From Chitinophagales bacterium (GTDB lineage Bacteria > Bacteroidota > Bacteroidia > Chitinophagales > Chitinophagaceae), in the NCBI GenBank assembly GCA_017303415.1, contig JAFLBJ010000001.1:1116001-1180000 (forward strand): a stretch of DNA of 64,000 nucleotides. The letters run 5' to 3'. Positions 62,800 to 64,000 of the stretch are shown piece after piece (positions within the stretch are counted from its first letter, which is position 1; every line of letters begins with the position of its first letter). Both the position numbers and the translations under genes were made by a program. The notes under the pieces were generated by a model. It had not been told where the DNA came from, searched no databases, and saw only the letters and a list, made by a program, of their open reading frames with translations.

Positions 62800-63363
62800 A
62801 TGCTGAACCCACGTCTCGCCGCACGCTACGCCAAATCCCTGCTCGACCTCGCTTTAGAGAGAGGCGAACTGGAACAGGTGTATGCTGACATGAAAGTGCT
62901 GCAGGTCATTTGCAAGGGCAATGCCGATTTTGTCGCCCTGCTGAGAAGCCCGGTGATCAAGAATGAGACCAAGCGGAAGATCGTAGAAGCTGTTACAGCC
63001 GGAAAGATCGGGGTGACCGTTAACTCCTTCAACCGTTTGCTCATCACCAAGAACCGTGAGGGGTATTTACCTGAGGTGATCGCTGCCTTTATTCAACAGT
63101 ATAAAAATTACAATGATATTTATACCGTTCAACTAACCACCGCGGTTCCTGCCAGCGAAGCATTGAAAACACAGATACTGGATCATTTGCGGAACACAAC
63201 CCCAATGAAAAAGATCGAACTGGAGACAAAAGTGAACGAGGATATTCTGGGTGGATTTGTGATCCAGGTAGGGGATAAATTGGTGGATGCCAGTGTGGCC
63301 TACGACCTGCGCGAAGTTGCCCGCCAATTTGAGAACAACGATTTCATTTATAAAGTCAGATAA
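62800..63363 (+). CDS. atpH: F-type ATP synthase subunit delta
   Basis: A 187-residue protein with the family start NPRLAARYAKSLLDLALERG and the C-terminal conserved stretch GGFVIQVGDKLVDASV. It joins the b stalk to the top of F1. It begins 24 bases after atpF and 33 before atpA. Confidence 0.95.
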   Translation: MLNPRLAARYAKSLLDLALERGELEQVYADMKVLQVICKGNADFVALLRSPVIKNETKRKIVEAVTAGKIGVTVNSFNRLLITKNREGYLPEVIAAFIQQYKNYNDIYTVQLTTAVPASEALKTQILDHLRNTTPMKKIELETKVNEDILGGFVIQVGDKLVDASVAYDLREVARQFENNDFIYKVR

Positions 63364-63396
63364 GGAACATTCAAAAAAAGATAAACTGTTCATACA

Positions 63397-64000
63397 ATGG
63401 TAGAGATCAAACCAGACGAAATAAGTGCCATTCTGCGCCAGCAGTTGAGCAACTTTAATGCCAGTGCCGACCTGGAAGAAGTAGGTACCGTATTGCAGGT
63501 GGGTGATGGTATCGCCCGTGTTTACGGACTGGGTAATGTCCGTTACGGTGAACTGGTAGAATTTGAAAATGGCGTAAGGGCCATTGCCCTGAACCTGGAA
63601 GAGGACAATGTGGGTGTGGTATTGATGGGAGAAACCGGGAACATCGAAGAAGGATCCAAAGTGCGCCGTACCGGTCAGATCGCCTCGATCAAAGTTGGGG
63701 AAGGCATGGTAGGCCGTGTGGTAAATACGCTGGGTGAACCCATTGATGGAAAAGGACCCATCACCGGTGAACGTTATGAAATGCCGCTTGAGCGGAAAGC
63801 CCCCGGGGTAATCTTCCGTGAGCCGGTAAAAGAACCTTTGCAGACAGGTATCAAAGCCATTGACGCGATGATCCCGATCGGACGTGGACAACGTGAATTG
63901 GTGATCGGTGACCGTCAAACCGGTAAGACCGCCATCTGTATCGACACGATCATCAACCAGAAGGAATTTTATAAAGCAGGCAAACCTGTTTATTGTATCT
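63397..64000 (+). CDS. atpA: F-type ATP synthase subunit alpha (3' end outside the window)
   Basis: The first 201 residues are present: [17 protein letters not shown], the beta-barrel domain with [14 protein letters not shown] and the P-loop GDRQTGKT near 170-177. The gene runs past the right edge of the window. It binds nucleotide in the non-catalytic sites of F1. Its ATG at 63397 is 33 bases after atpH and matches homologues. Confidence 0.96.
   Translation, partial: MVEIKPDEISAILRQQLSNFNASADLEEVGTVLQVGDGIARVYGLGNVRYGELVEFENGVRAIALNLEEDNVGVVLMGETGNIEEGSKVRRTGQIASIKVGEGMVGRVVNTLGEPIDGKGPITGERYEMPLERKAPGVIFREPVKEPLQTGIKAIDAMIPIGRGQRELVIGDRQTGKTAICIDTIINQKEFYKAGKPVYCI

Noticed and set aside
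63133-63918. 261-residue antisense frame over atpH/atpA
   Set aside because: It lies opposite two strongly supported ATP synthase genes and shows no protein family.

Overview
The window is a stretch of chromosome from a Bacteroidota bacterium, most likely of the Chitinophagaceae. The signs are SusC/SusD and other TonB-dependent outer-membrane proteins, many short lipoprotein signal peptides, TAnnTTTG -7 promoter elements in front of several genes, a DUF1800/DUF1501 pair, an ECF sigma/anti-sigma unit, and the Bacteroidota form of F-type ATP synthase, in which subunit a carries a long periplasmic N-terminus. Most of the window is ordinary chromosome. No tRNA, rRNA, CRISPR array or prophage was seen, and the only mobile element recognised is a RAYT/REP unit at 40.4-41.4 kb.

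Layout. 0.3-10 kb: a small lipoprotein, a two-domain M16 peptidase, an AIM24-like protein, an M43 lipoprotein protease, an M48 membrane protease and the DUF1800/DUF1501 secreted pair. 10-13.5 kb: two tandem POT peptide transporters. 13.7-16 kb: purD and tryptophan 2,3-dioxygenase. 16-18 kb: a small outer-membrane barrel and an MFS carrier. 17.9-23.9 kb: the rod-shape cluster mreB-mreC-mreD-mrdA-rodA. 24-26.5 kb: an MBL hydrolase, then sigma factor, anti-sigma and a Spy-like protein. 26.6-32 kb: a lone transketolase C-terminal half, galE, and a phosphate module (PiT and DUF47, divergent from an OprP-type porin). 32-40 kb: a TonB receptor with a beta-helix lipoprotein, two more lipoproteins (one PKD/Kelch) and a transglutaminase-like protein. 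40.4-41.4 kb: RAYT transposase with REP hairpins. 41.4-43.3 kb: a glycosyltransferase and an LpxH-like phosphoesterase. 43.4-54 kb: a SusCD pair followed by five genes that look like an aminophosphonate-use locus. 54-56 kb: a PhoR/PhoB-type two-component pair. 56-60 kb: an uncharacterised secreted protein and an MsbA-like ABC exporter. 60.7-64 kb: atpB-atpE-atpF-atpH-atpA, the last cut by the window end.

The most striking signal is not a gene. At ten places the space after a gene holds a long inverted repeat, most of them built from short tandem units, usually seven bases long (GTGAGAC/GTGAATA type, GATGACG/GATGTTG type, AAATAAG type). The two arms match over tens to more than one hundred bases, differ from locus to locus, and sit only downstream of genes: none lies in a divergent promoter region. 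Three genes take their last codons and stop codon from these repeats. They look like bidirectional 3'-end elements that grow by tandem slippage and are kept palindromic by arm correction.

The second candidate is the locus at 43.4-54 kb. It would couple outer-membrane SusCD uptake, two exported esterase-like enzymes, an inner-membrane DUF5690 carrier, a FAD amine oxidoreductase and a phosphonatase-like hydrolase into one pathway for a phosphonate-bearing molecule. This is inferred from gene families and order. Several start codons were moved from the longest open frame, because the longer frame ran through repeats or terminators, or because the upstream codon was a weak TTG.
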